A DNA stretch of 15,431 nucleotides from DATHTK01 sp035463295 (lineage in GTDB: Bacteria; Actinomycetota; Rubrobacteria; Rubrobacterales; Rubrobacteraceae). The translations under genes were made by a program, and so were the position numbers. Shown here one piece after another: positions 6,605-13,494 of the stretch. Position 1 is the first letter of the stretch. Each line of letters starts with the position of its first letter. The notes beneath the pieces were generated by a model. That model was not told the origin of the DNA, made no database searches, and saw only the letters and a program-made list of their open reading frames with translations. The stretch spans positions 1 to 15,431 of the forward strand of contig DATHTK010000026.1 of the NCBI GenBank assembly GCA_035463295.1. The letters run 5' to 3'.

Positions 6605-7342
6605 ATGGCGGAAGTGCGCGTCGGGAGCGAGATCGCCGACTTCGAGTTGCCGGACCAGCAGGGCTACCCCTGGTGCCTCTCCGGCCAGCTCGAAGAGGGA
6701 GCCGCGGTGCTGGTCTTCTACCGGGGAGACTGGTGCCCGTACTGCAACGGGCAGCTGGCCAGCTACGCCAGAAACGCCGGGCAGTTCGAGCGGCGCGGGG
6801 TGCAGCTGGCCGGCATCAGCGTGGACCCGCCGGAGAGCGGCGCGCGGATGGTGGGAAAGCTCCGGTTGCCCTTCCCGCTCCTGAGCGACCCCCGCGGCGA
6901 GCTCATCCGGCGCTACGGGCTCTGGGACGACGAGGACGGCGTCGCGACTCCCTCGGTGATCGTCGTCGACCGTTCGCGAGAGGTCCGCTACTTCTACTCC
7001 GGTAGCGACTTCGCCGACCGCCCCGGCGACGAGGAGGTCTTCGGCGCGCTGAAGGGGCTCGACTCCGGCATCCGCCGCCTCCCCAGCAACCCGCCGGAGA
7101 TCCGGGTCGCCGCCCCCGAGGCCCGCAGCGAGAGCGTCCGCCCGGACAAGCCCGCCATGACGATGGAGCAGCTGATCCCCTACTACCGCGGCGTCTACTT
7201 CGCCACCGTGGCGCTGAAAAAGAGGTTCGGCGAGAAGGGCCGCTCCGGACGCAACGCCGTCAGGGAGGTCAGCAGCTACCAGACCATGGTCCAGGGCTTC
7301 AGGAGAGCGCTCGAGGAGACCCGAAGGCTCGTCGAGGCCTGA
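6605..7342 (+). CDS. Peroxiredoxin-like (AhpC/TSA) protein with a C-terminal extension
   Basis: 245-residue cytoplasmic protein. Residues 1-150 form a thioredoxin-like AhpC/TSA domain with VGSEIADFELPDQQG at the start. The active site is FYRGDWCPYC, where Cys44 is the expected peroxidatic Cys and Cys47 a partner, so the Prx TxxC motif is replaced by a thioredoxin-like W-C-P-x-C. PFPLLSDPRGELIRRYGL (89-106) and ATPSVIVVDRSREVRY (114-129) are further family landmarks. It probably reduces peroxides or acts as a thiol oxidoreductase. Residues 165-245 are not part of the usual domain: a linker, then a helical Arg/Lys-rich tail with MEQLIPYYRGVYFATVALKKR (188-207). I do not recognise this tail. The ATG at 6605 sits five bases after a GGGGGTGG stretch; an in-frame alternative is not better. 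The gene is separate from the CPBP gene (own promoter at 7373). Confidence 0.85.
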   Translation: MAEVRVGSEIADFELPDQQGYPWCLSGQLEEGAAVLVFYRGDWCPYCNGQLASYARNAGQFERRGVQLAGISVDPPESGARMVGKLRLPFPLLSDPRGELIRRYGLWDDEDGVATPSVIVVDRSREVRYFYSGSDFADRPGDEEVFGALKGLDSGIRRLPSNPPEIRVAAPEARSESVRPDKPAMTMEQLIPYYRGVYFATVALKKRFGEKGRSGRNAVREVSSYQTMVQGFRRALEETRRLVEA

Positions 7343-7372
7343 TCACGACCCTGCGGTCCTCTCCGCGGGCGG

Positions 7373-7378
7373 TAGAAT
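7373..7378 (+). promoter_or_regulatory. Putative -10 element of the CPBP protease gene
   Basis: TAGAAT matches TATAAT at five of six positions and lies 41 bp before the TTG start at 7420. No obvious -35 hexamer. Confidence 0.4.
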
Positions 7379-7419
7379 AACCCGCTCGAACGCGATCCGC
7401 TCTGAACGGAGATAGGGGC

Positions 7420-8415
7420 TTGCGGCTTATTCTCGATGGGGGACGGCTGCGCGCCCCGTGGCGGCTGCTCCTCCAGTACCTGCTCTTCTGGGCGTCGCTA
7501 CAGGTCCTCCTGAGCGCGCTGGCAGCCGCGTACCTCTCGAGCTACCCCGACCGGAGCGCCTCCTCGTCTCTGTCGAGCTTCCAGGTGCTCCTGGGGAGCG
7601 TAGCCGCCCTCACCGCGACGCTGCTGAGCGTCTGGGTGGCGGGCCGCTTTCTGGACCGGAGGCCCTTCGCGGACTTCGGCTTCCGCCTGGGGCGCGGGTG
7701 GTGGTTCGACCTCGCCTTCGGTCTGGCTCTAGGCGCCGCGCTCATGACGGCCATCTTTCTGGCCGAGCTGGGACTGGGCTGGGTCTCTATCTCCGGTGCG
7801 TTCGAGGTCGCGGACGCGGGGACGCCGTTCGCTCTGGCGCTACTGCTACCGCTCGGGACCTTCGTATGCGTCGGCGTCTACGAGGAGCTCATATTTCGCG
7901 GCTATCAGATCAAGAACGCCTCTGAAGGCCTCGACTTCCCCGCGATCGGCCCCCGCGGCGCCGTCCTCCTGGCGTGGCTGCTCACGTCGGCCTTCTTCGG
8001 CTACCAGCACGCCGGCAACCCGGGAGCAACTGCGCTGGCCACTCTCAACATCGCCCTCGCCGGCTTGATGCTCGGCCTCGGGTACGTGCTCAACGGGGAG
8101 CTGGCGATCCCGATCGGTCTGCACGTGAGCTGGAACCTCTTCCAGGGCGGCGTCTACGGCTTCCCGGTGAGCGGCCTCGACTCTCTCGGCGCGTCCTTTG
8201 TTGCCGTGGAGCAGAGCGGCCCCGAACTCTGGACCGGCGGGTCCTTCGGCCCGGAGGCCGGGCTGCTCGGAGTCGTCGCGATGCTCCTCGGCGCCCTCCT
8301 CATAACGCTCTGGGTGCGTCTCCGGCACGGCCGTGTCGCCCTCCACGCCTCTCTCGCTGAGGACCCGAAGAGGGCCCTACCCTCGAACGATCCTTCCGAG
8401 ACCGGCCGGAGCTAG
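7420..8415 (+). CDS. CPBP-family intramembrane metalloprotease (CAAX protease/Abi)
   Basis: 331-residue integral membrane protein with roughly eight hydrophobic helices. All three CPBP signature motifs are present: E155-E156-LIFRG (the EExxxR glutamates), FFGYQH with His197 (the FxxxH motif), and H235-VSWN239 (the HxxxN motif). These are the residues expected to bind the catalytic metal and water inside the membrane. Family members include eukaryotic prenyl-protein proteases (Rce1) and bacterial immunity or stress proteases; the target here is unknown. The 20-residue polar tail (311-331) is probably cytoplasmic. The start is a TTG at 7420 with GGAG upstream, the only in-frame start that keeps the first helix (16-38) complete; no ATG is available nearby. 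It ends only 11 bp from the convergent DUF1360 gene. Confidence 0.88.
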   Translation: MRLILDGGRLRAPWRLLLQYLLFWASLQVLLSALAAAYLSSYPDRSASSSLSSFQVLLGSVAALTATLLSVWVAGRFLDRRPFADFGFRLGRGWWFDLAFGLALGAALMTAIFLAELGLGWVSISGAFEVADAGTPFALALLLPLGTFVCVGVYEELIFRGYQIKNASEGLDFPAIGPRGAVLLAWLLTSAFFGYQHAGNPGATALATLNIALAGLMLGLGYVLNGELAIPIGLHVSWNLFQGGVYGFPVSGLDSLGASFVAVEQSGPELWTGGSFGPEAGLLGVVAMLLGALLITLWVRLRHGRVALHASLAEDPKRALPSNDPSETGRS

Positions 8416-8426
8416 TGGAGTCCGTC

Positions 8427-8927
8427 CTACGCCCGGTTCATCAGAGCCTTGTAGGTCTGATGGAGGTGGTCGGAGAGGGCGACGATCGCGAAGATGCTCG
8501 CCACCAAGCGCGTCGCGGCCGGGAATAGAACGAGCCCGTAGGTAAAGAACGAGGCCACCCACTGACCGACGCAGAACTTGCAGGTGATCAGCTCCCCCAG
8601 AGACCTTCTCAGGCCCTCGCCCCGGGGTCTCTCCTTCACGCGCTTGGGACTCTCTTTCTCCTGAAGCTCGGTGAACGGAGCGCGCAGGGGACTCGTGACG
8701 GCGTCCTGTGCGATCAGCATGCTCAGCTTGTGTGTCGCCACCCCGAGCAGCGCTATGTCCCGGGTCTCTATCCGCTCGGGTATCGGCCGCCCGGTTCTTC
8801 TGGCGAGCAGGAGGAAAACGGCGAGGATCAAATTGAAGAGCCCCGCCACCGCGGCGTAGGAGGGGAGCGGCTCCTCCCCACCGTCGTAGCCCTCAAAGAC
8901 GCCCGGTCGTGTCTCGCCGTCGCTCAT
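8427..8927 (-). CDS. DUF1360-type membrane protein
   Basis: 166-residue protein. Residues 1-22 are acidic and soluble; hydrophobic segments lie at 24-42, 57-75 and 121-152. A C-K-F-C pair (C116-C119) in ITCKFCVGQWVASF and the helix ETRDIALLGVATHKLSMLIAQDAVTSPLR (54-82) are the two hallmarks I associate with DUF1360, a family that includes a Bacillus sporulation-expressed protein. Its molecular function is not known to me. The ATG at 8927 is preceded by AAGGAG, so the start is secure; an upstream in-frame extension to 8993 would read through structured DNA and is unlikely. The leader holds two hairpins and a possible pseudoknot directly 5' of the ribosome site, which may regulate translation. 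Confidence 0.72.
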   Translation of the reverse strand: MSDGETRPGVFEGYDGGEEPLPSYAAVAGLFNLILAVFLLLARRTGRPIPERIETRDIALLGVATHKLSMLIAQDAVTSPLRAPFTELQEKESPKRVKERPRGEGLRRSLGELITCKFCVGQWVASFFTYGLVLFPAATRLVASIFAIVALSDHLHQTYKALMNRA

Positions 8928-8944
8928 GTCGTGCTCCTTCTGTT

Positions 8945-9124
8945 GGACGCCCGGGTAACGGCGTCCCGGCCCGCCGGGAAGCGCGGGCCCCAATCCCTAC
9001 AAGGTTACCCGGGGATATCCCCCGCGCGCTGCCGTGCCTAAACATCCACGGCGACCGAGTTCGGCCGGTCGCCCAACGAACCCGCACTGGTTCGGACCGT
9101 GCAACGACGGAGGACTCTGGTCCG
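8945..9124. other. Tiled hairpin region with a possible pseudoknot (leader RNA or operator cluster)
   Basis: Perfect stems, found by eye: 8945-8951/8960-8966 (7 bp, 8-nt loop), 8968-8974/8983-8989 (7 bp, 8-nt loop), 9031-9036/9047-9052 (6 bp), 9051-9057/9066-9072 (7 bp, 8-nt loop), 9077-9082/9089-9094 (6 bp) and 9093-9098/9119-9124 (6 bp). GGGGATATCCCC at 9011-9022 is a perfect palindrome. CCCGGGTAAC (8950-8959) is the reverse complement of GTTACCCGGG (9004-9013), so the loop of the first hairpin can pair with a strand beyond the second. On the minus strand the first hairpin ends just before the AAGGAG site of the DUF1360 gene. Function is unknown, and the strand is undetermined. Confidence 0.55.
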
Positions 9125-9131
9125 CCCGTGT

Positions 9132-9140
9132 GGGTATAAG
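9132..9140 (+). promoter_or_regulatory. Putative -10 region of the stress-type SDR
   Basis: GGGTATAAG contains both TATAAG (like a housekeeping -10) and GGGTAT (like the SigB/SigF -10). I find no matching -35 of either class at the right distance, so the sigma class is open. It lies 57 bp before the start codon. Confidence 0.45.
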
Positions 9141-9143
9141 TAG

Positions 9144-9166
9144 GGGCAAGGCGGGAATCCTTGCCC
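9144..9166 (+). repeat. 8-bp perfect inverted repeat at the SDR transcription start
   Basis: GGGCAAGG (9144-9151) and CCTTGCCC (9159-9166) are perfect reverse complements around a 7-nt spacer. The repeat begins 4 bp after the putative -10 and so overlaps the expected transcription start. It could be a repressor site or a 5'-end hairpin of the mRNA. Confidence 0.6.
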
Positions 9167-9196
9167 GCGGATCGTCCCGATAGAGAAGGAGCGCGC

Positions 9197-10096
9197 ATGA
9201 CGGAAGACCAGCACACCCGGCAGGACCCGACGCAGCAGTATCCGCAGCCGGCGTACCCGGAACAGACCCAGATGGACCAGCACCCGGGCCTCGAATCAGA
9301 GATGCAGCCCGAGCCCGACTACGGCTACGAGAGCTACAGGGGGCTCGGTCGGCTCGAGGGCAAGAAGGCCGTCATCACCGGCGGAGACTCGGGCATCGGG
9401 CGCGCGGTCGCCCTCGCCTTCGCGCGGGAGGGCGCGGATGTCCTGATCTCCTACCTCCCCGACGAGGAGCCCGACGCCGACGAGACGGCTCGGGTCGTCG
9501 AGGAGGCCGGAAGGACCGTCGTGAAGGTGCCCGGGGACATCAGCGAGGAGTCCGAGTGCCAGCGGGTCATCCAGAGGGCGGTCGACGAGTTCGGCCATAT
9601 AGACGTCCTCGTCAACAACGCCGCCCACCAGATGACGGTAAATGGCGTCGCCGACGTCTCGAGCGAGCTGCTCGACCGTACCTTCAAGACCAACATCTAC
9701 GCCATGTTCTGGCTCGTCAAGGCCGCCCTACCGCACATGCCGGAGGGGGGCTCGATCATCAACGTGGGCTCCATCCAGGCGTATCAGCCCTCCCCAACCC
9801 TCCTCCCCTACTCCTCGACGAAAGGTGCGATCACCACCTTCACCAAGGGCCTCGCCCAGGAGGTGATCCAGTACGGACTCCGCGCCAACACGGTGGCGCC
9901 CGGCCCCGTCTGGACCCCCATAATCCCGGCCTCGATGCCCGGCGAGACGGTCTCCCAGTTCGGCGGCACGAACCCCGTCGGGCGCCCGGCCCAGCCAGCG
10001 GAGCTCGCCCCCGCTTTCGTCTTCCTCGCTTCCCAGGAATCCAGCTTCGTCAACGGCGAAACCCTGGGTGTCACCGGCGGCCAGCCGCTGCCGTAG
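9197..10096 (+). CDS. SDR-family oxidoreductase, general-stress type (YdaD/YghA-like)
   Basis: 299-residue classical-type NAD(P)-dependent short-chain dehydrogenase, longer than the 250-residue norm because of an N-terminal extension. Residues 1-50 are Gln/Pro/Tyr/Glu rich and probably disordered, ending YGYESYRGLGRLEGKKA. The core follows: TGGDSGIG cofactor loop (61-68), NNAA (140-143), catalytic Ser192, and Y205-SSTK209. PGPVWTPIIPASMP (235-248) is typical of the subgroup that includes Bacillus general stress protein 39 and E. coli YghA. The substrate is unknown; small aldehydes and sugars are plausible from the family. The ATG at 9197 has AGAAGGA six to seven bases upstream; a GTG/TTG-type start further up would run into the hairpin. 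A terminator follows at 10123. The gene is monocistronic. Confidence 0.9.
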   Translation: MTEDQHTRQDPTQQYPQPAYPEQTQMDQHPGLESEMQPEPDYGYESYRGLGRLEGKKAVITGGDSGIGRAVALAFAREGADVLISYLPDEEPDADETARVVEEAGRTVVKVPGDISEESECQRVIQRAVDEFGHIDVLVNNAAHQMTVNGVADVSSELLDRTFKTNIYAMFWLVKAALPHMPEGGSIINVGSIQAYQPSPTLLPYSSTKGAITTFTKGLAQEVIQYGLRANTVAPGPVWTPIIPASMPGETVSQFGGTNPVGRPAQPAELAPAFVFLASQESSFVNGETLGVTGGQPLP

Positions 10097-10122
10097 ACGC
10101 CAAATCGAAGAGCGGAACCAAC

Positions 10123-10151
10123 GCCCCCGTTGCCCAACGACGGGGGCTTTT
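10123..10151 (+). terminator. Rho-independent terminator after the SDR gene
   Basis: GCCCCCGT (10123-10130) pairs perfectly with ACGGGGGC (10140-10147) around a 9-nt loop and is followed directly by TTTT. This is the clearest terminator in the window, 27 bp after the SDR stop codon. Confidence 0.85.
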
Positions 10152-10257
10152 CCACGCGATGGAGCCTCCCGAACCGAAAAGCCGAAACGCTGAGAAGCTG
10201 AAAGCCGACCGCCCCAGGTGCTAGGCTACGGGCACGAGGAGCGGCACAAGCACCCAA

Positions 10258-11487
10258 TTGATCATAGTCGTCCAGAAATACGGTGGGAGCTCGGTGGCGA
10301 CGGCGGAGCACATAACGGCCGTCGCCGAGAGGGTGGCGCGTGCCCGAGATTCGGGGCTCGACCTCGTCGTGGTCGTCTCGGCTATGGGGAAGACCACCGA
10401 CAGATTGTTGAAGCTGGCCGCCGAGGTGAGTCGGGACCCCTCGCCGCGCGAGATCGACCAGCTCCTGGCGACCGGCGAGGAGCAGTCGGTGGCGCTCCTC
10501 GCGATGGCGCTCCACGACCGCGGGGTGCCGGCGGTCTCCCTTACGGGTCCGCAGGCGGGGATGACTGTCACGGGACGCTACGGGTCAGGTGTGATCTCCG
10601 AGATCCGTCCGGGCCGTATCCACACGCTCCTCAACGAGGGGCAGGTCGTGATCGTCGCCGGCTTCCAGGGGATGAACGCTCTGGGAGACGTGATGACGCT
10701 CGGGCGCGGCGGCTCGGACACGACCGCCGTGGCGCTCGCGGCGGCGCTCAAGGCCCGGCGCTGCGAGATCTACACCGACGTCGACGGGATATACACCGCC
10801 GACCCCCGGATAGCAAAAGGAGCCCACCGCATCCCCCTCATCTCCCCGGAGGAGATGGCGGAGATGGCCTGGCGCGGGGCGAAGGTGATGCACCCGCGCG
10901 CCGTCGAGCTCGGCGCCCTCTACGGGGTCGAGCTACACGTCCGCTCCTCGTTCGGCGAGGGGCCGGGCACCGTGATCACGGGAGGAGACGACTTGGAGCA
11001 CCTGGAGACCCGCGAGACCCTGGCCGGCATCGTCCACGACCCGGACGTCGCCCGCATCACCCTCAACGGCATCCGTACGGGCCCCGGCACCCTGAGCCGC
11101 GTCTTCGCGCCTCTGGCACAGCACGGTATCTCCGTGGACGTCATCGTCGAGACCGGCACGCGGGAGGGGACGGCGGATGTAGCGTTCACGGTGCGGAGAA
11201 GCGACTTCGCAGAAGCGCGCCGTCTGGCCAGCGAGGTGGCCGATCTCCTGGGCGGAACGGTCGAGGGCGAGGAGGGTCTGGGCAAGGTCTCGGTCGTCGG
11301 GACGGGGATGCTGAACCGCCCCGGTTACGCAGCCCGGATGTTCGCCTCGCTCGGGGAGTCCGGCATCCCTATCAGGATGGTCTCGACCTCGGAGATACAG
11401 GTAACGTGCGTAGTACCCGCCGAGCGGGTAGAAGAAGCGGTAAGGGTCTTGCACAGGGACTTCGAACTGGAGGAGAGAGATGTTTAG
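10258..11487 (+). CDS. lysC: Aspartate kinase (aspartokinase), first enzyme of the lysine/threonine/methionine branch
   Basis: 409-residue cytoplasmic enzyme phosphorylating L-aspartate, of the usual length for monofunctional aspartokinases. Residues 1-240 are the amino-acid kinase domain: VVQKYGGSSVA (4-14, Lys7 catalytic), GRGGSDTTAVALAAAL (149-164) and YTDVDGIYTADPRI (172-185). Two ACT domains follow, at about 264-335 (VARITLNGIRTGPGTLSRVF) and 343-405 (KVSVVGTGMLNRPGYAARMF), which bind lysine/threonine for feedback control. The start is a TTG at 10258; a stop codon lies 36 bp upstream in frame and no other start codon intervenes. The nearest ribosome-like site (GAGGAG, 10236-10241) is 16 bases away, further than usual. 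A possible -10 (TAGGCT) precedes it at 10222-10227. The gene overlaps dapA by 8 bp, so the two are translationally coupled. Confidence 0.95.
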   Translation: MIIVVQKYGGSSVATAEHITAVAERVARARDSGLDLVVVVSAMGKTTDRLLKLAAEVSRDPSPREIDQLLATGEEQSVALLAMALHDRGVPAVSLTGPQAGMTVTGRYGSGVISEIRPGRIHTLLNEGQVVIVAGFQGMNALGDVMTLGRGGSDTTAVALAAALKARRCEIYTDVDGIYTADPRIAKGAHRIPLISPEEMAEMAWRGAKVMHPRAVELGALYGVELHVRSSFGEGPGTVITGGDDLEHLETRETLAGIVHDPDVARITLNGIRTGPGTLSRVFAPLAQHGISVDVIVETGTREGTADVAFTVRRSDFAEARRLASEVADLLGGTVEGEEGLGKVSVVGTGMLNRPGYAARMFASLGESGIPIRMVSTSEIQVTCVVPAERVEEAVRVLHRDFELEERDV

Positions 11488-12376
11488 CGGTACGTTCACG
11501 GCCCTCGTCACCCCGTTCAGGAACGGCGAGGTGGACGTAGAGGCCCTCGAAGGCATGGTCGAGTTCCAGATTCAACACGGCGTCAGCGGCCTCGTCCCCT
11601 GCGGCACGACCGGCGAGACCCCGGCGATGAGCGAGGCCGAGGACCGCCTCGTCGTCGAGACGACCGTGCGGGTCGCCAACGGACGGGTGCCCGTAATCGC
11701 CGGCACCGGCTCGAACAGCACAGACATGGCGATCAAGTACACCAGGATGGCCCAGGAGGTCGGCGCCGACGGCTCGCTGCAGGTCGCCCCGTACTACAAC
11801 AAGCCGACCCAGGAGGGTCTCTTCCGGCACTTCGCCGCCATCGCCGAGAGCACGGATCTCCCGCTCGTCCTCTACAACATCCCCGGGCGTACCGGTGTGA
11901 CCATCACCGCCGAGACGATGGCTCGTCTGGCGGAGGAGATCCCGAACATAGCCGGGGTCAAGGACTCGACACTCTCGATGAACATGATCGCCGACGTGCG
12001 GGCGCTGTGCGGCGAGGAGTTCTCCATCCTCTCCGGCGACGACCCGATGACGCTGCCCGTCATAGCCCTCGGAGGACGGGGTGTGATCTCGGTCGCCTCG
12101 AACGTCGCCCCCGGCGCCGTCTCGGAGATGGTGAACGCCCTTCTCTCCGGCGACTACGAGCGCGGACGCGAGCTCCACTACGAGCTCCTCCCCCTCTTCC
12201 GCACCCTCTTCGTGGAGACGAACCCTATCCCCGTGAAGACCGCCGCCTCCCTCCTCGGGCTGTGCAGCGACGAGATGCGCCTCCCGATGATCCCCCTATC
12301 CGGCGAGAACCTCCGGGCGCTCGAACGCGTCATGGAGGAGACCTCCCACCTACTGCCTACCCCCGAGGAAGTATGA
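11480..12376 (+). CDS. dapA: 4-hydroxy-tetrahydrodipicolinate synthase
   Basis: 298-residue TIM-barrel aldolase condensing pyruvate with aspartate semialdehyde, the entry to diaminopimelate. Landmarks: CGTTGE (41-46, pyruvate-binding Thr43/Thr44), PYYNKPTQEGL (104-114), YNIPGRTGV with Tyr132 and Arg137, and GVKDST with the Schiff-base Lys161. All catalytic residues are present. The ATG at 11480 lies inside the last codons of lysC with GGAGGAGAG just upstream, so translation is coupled; its stop overlaps the dapB start by four bases (ATGA). No aspartate-semialdehyde dehydrogenase gene is in the cluster, so that step must be encoded elsewhere. Confidence 0.96.
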   Translation: MFSGTFTALVTPFRNGEVDVEALEGMVEFQIQHGVSGLVPCGTTGETPAMSEAEDRLVVETTVRVANGRVPVIAGTGSNSTDMAIKYTRMAQEVGADGSLQVAPYYNKPTQEGLFRHFAAIAESTDLPLVLYNIPGRTGVTITAETMARLAEEIPNIAGVKDSTLSMNMIADVRALCGEEFSILSGDDPMTLPVIALGGRGVISVASNVAPGAVSEMVNALLSGDYERGRELHYELLPLFRTLFVETNPIPVKTAASLLGLCSDEMRLPMIPLSGENLRALERVMEETSHLLPTPEEV

Positions 12377-13149
12377 CCCGGATCGCCGTTGTCGGCGCGG
12401 CCGGCCGGATGGGGCGCGAGGTCTGCCGCGCCGCCCTGGAAACCGAGGGCTTCGACCTCGCCGGCGGCGTCGTCGAGCCCGGTGCCTCGGACCTCGGCGC
12501 CGACCTCGGCGAGCTCTGCGGATGGGGCAGGACCGGTATCCTCGCCACCGAGGCCCCGCCCGAAGACGCCGAGGCCCTCATCGAGTTCACCACCCCCGAG
12601 GCGACCGTCGAACACCTCTCCTACGGTAGACCGTCCGTTATCGGGACGACGGGCCTCTCCAACGAACGGCTCGCCCATGTCGAGCGGGCAGCGAATGTCT
12701 CCCCCATAGTCCTCGCCCCGAATATGAGCGTCGGGGTGAACTTGCTGCACGAGGTGGTGCGGGAGCTCTCCGAGAAGCTCGGTCCCCTCTACGACATCGA
12801 GATCGTCGAGTCTCACCACAGGAACAAGGTCGATGCCCCCTCGGGCACCGCACTCTTTCTCGCTCGCGCCGCCGCCGAGGGTCGCGGACAAGACCTCGGC
12901 GAGGTGGCCGTCCACGGACGGGAGGGCCACGCGCCGAGGAAGGAAAGCGAGATCGGCATCCACGCACTGCGCGGCGGCGCCGTCGTCGGAGAGCACCGCG
13001 TGATCTTCTACGGAGCCGGCGAGGAGGTCGAGGTGGCCCACCGCGCTCTCTCCCGCCGTACCTTCGCCGACGGCGCCCTGAGGGCCGCCCGGTTCGTCGC
13101 AGGGGCGGCCCCCGGCCTCTACTCCATGAACGACGTGCTCGATGACTGA
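12373..13149 (+). CDS. dapB: 4-hydroxy-tetrahydrodipicolinate reductase
   Basis: 258-residue NAD(P)H-dependent reductase, the step after DapA on the way to diaminopimelate and lysine. It has the Rossmann loop VVGAAGRMGREV (6-17), the FTTPEA segment (72-77), VIGTTG (89-94) and the diagnostic ESHHRNKVDAPSGTA (146-160), with the catalytic His148/His149 and Lys152. The start ATG at 12373 overlaps the dapA stop, completing a lysC-dapA-dapB operon of about 2.9 kb. A longer in-frame reading upstream exists but is the shadow of dapA. No strong terminator follows; a 6-bp stem (13160-13165/13171-13176) lies just after the stop. Confidence 0.96.
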   Translation: MTRIAVVGAAGRMGREVCRAALETEGFDLAGGVVEPGASDLGADLGELCGWGRTGILATEAPPEDAEALIEFTTPEATVEHLSYGRPSVIGTTGLSNERLAHVERAANVSPIVLAPNMSVGVNLLHEVVRELSEKLGPLYDIEIVESHHRNKVDAPSGTALFLARAAAEGRGQDLGEVAVHGREGHAPRKESEIGIHALRGGAVVGEHRVIFYGAGEEVEVAHRALSRRTFADGALRAARFVAGAAPGLYSMNDVLDD

Positions 13150-13280
13150 GAGCCGGCGAAGCGGTATTCAACCGCTCCACCCGACCGCTACCCCGCCGAC
13201 GACCTGTACCGCACCGGCCGGTAAGCGTTCCGTCCCTCGCGCCAGAGCGATCGGAGAGCAAAAAAAGACCGCCGCGCCTC

Positions 13281-13308
13281 TTGACAAACCGCAAAATGAG
13301 AGTAAAAT
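13281..13308 (+). promoter_or_regulatory. Housekeeping-type promoter of the sigma factor gene
   Basis: TTGACA (13281-13286) is a perfect -35 and TAAAAT (13303-13308) a five-of-six -10, spaced 16 bp; an A-tract (13261-13266) just upstream could act as an UP element. The promoter implies a leader of about 180 nt before the start codon at 13495. The 345-bp region 13150-13494 holds no gene. Besides the promoter it has a palindrome ACCGGCCGGT (13213-13222) and a second weak -10 (TATATT, 13329-13334). Confidence 0.8.
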
Positions 13309-13319
13309 TGGGGTTTGTC
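13283..13319 (+). repeat. 8-bp inverted repeat enclosing the -10 of the sigma factor promoter
   Basis: GACAAACC (13283-13290) overlaps the -35, and its exact reverse complement GGTTTGTC (13312-13319) covers the expected transcription start. The -10 lies between the arms. This is the geometry expected of a repressor operator, but no regulator is identified. Confidence 0.6.
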
Positions 13320-13494
13320 TAACCGCGTTATATTGAAAATCGGCGGCTTCTAAGTCTACCAAACGCAACCGTGAATCGCCTGCAAACGGCCGGGCTCTGG
13401 CGGAGTTCGGCGTCGGGGGGGTTGGACGGGGAGAAGGGTTGCGGGGCGGCTGCCGGGGTAAATACAGAGTGTGGATATCAGACGGAGGTATAAG

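Noticed and set aside
10218..11540. A 440-residue open frame on the plus strand overlapping lysC
   Set aside because: Arg/Gly/Pro-rich composition with no motif; it is the +1 shadow of lysC, which has all catalytic landmarks.
12007..12372. A 122-codon upstream extension of dapB
   Set aside because: It would be a shadow of dapA, whereas the ATG at 12373 gives a normal DapB N-terminus with its Rossmann loop.
13160..13176. AGCGGT/ACCGCT stem after dapB as a terminator
   Set aside because: Only 6 bp and no T-run follows, so it is not convincing as a rho-independent terminator.
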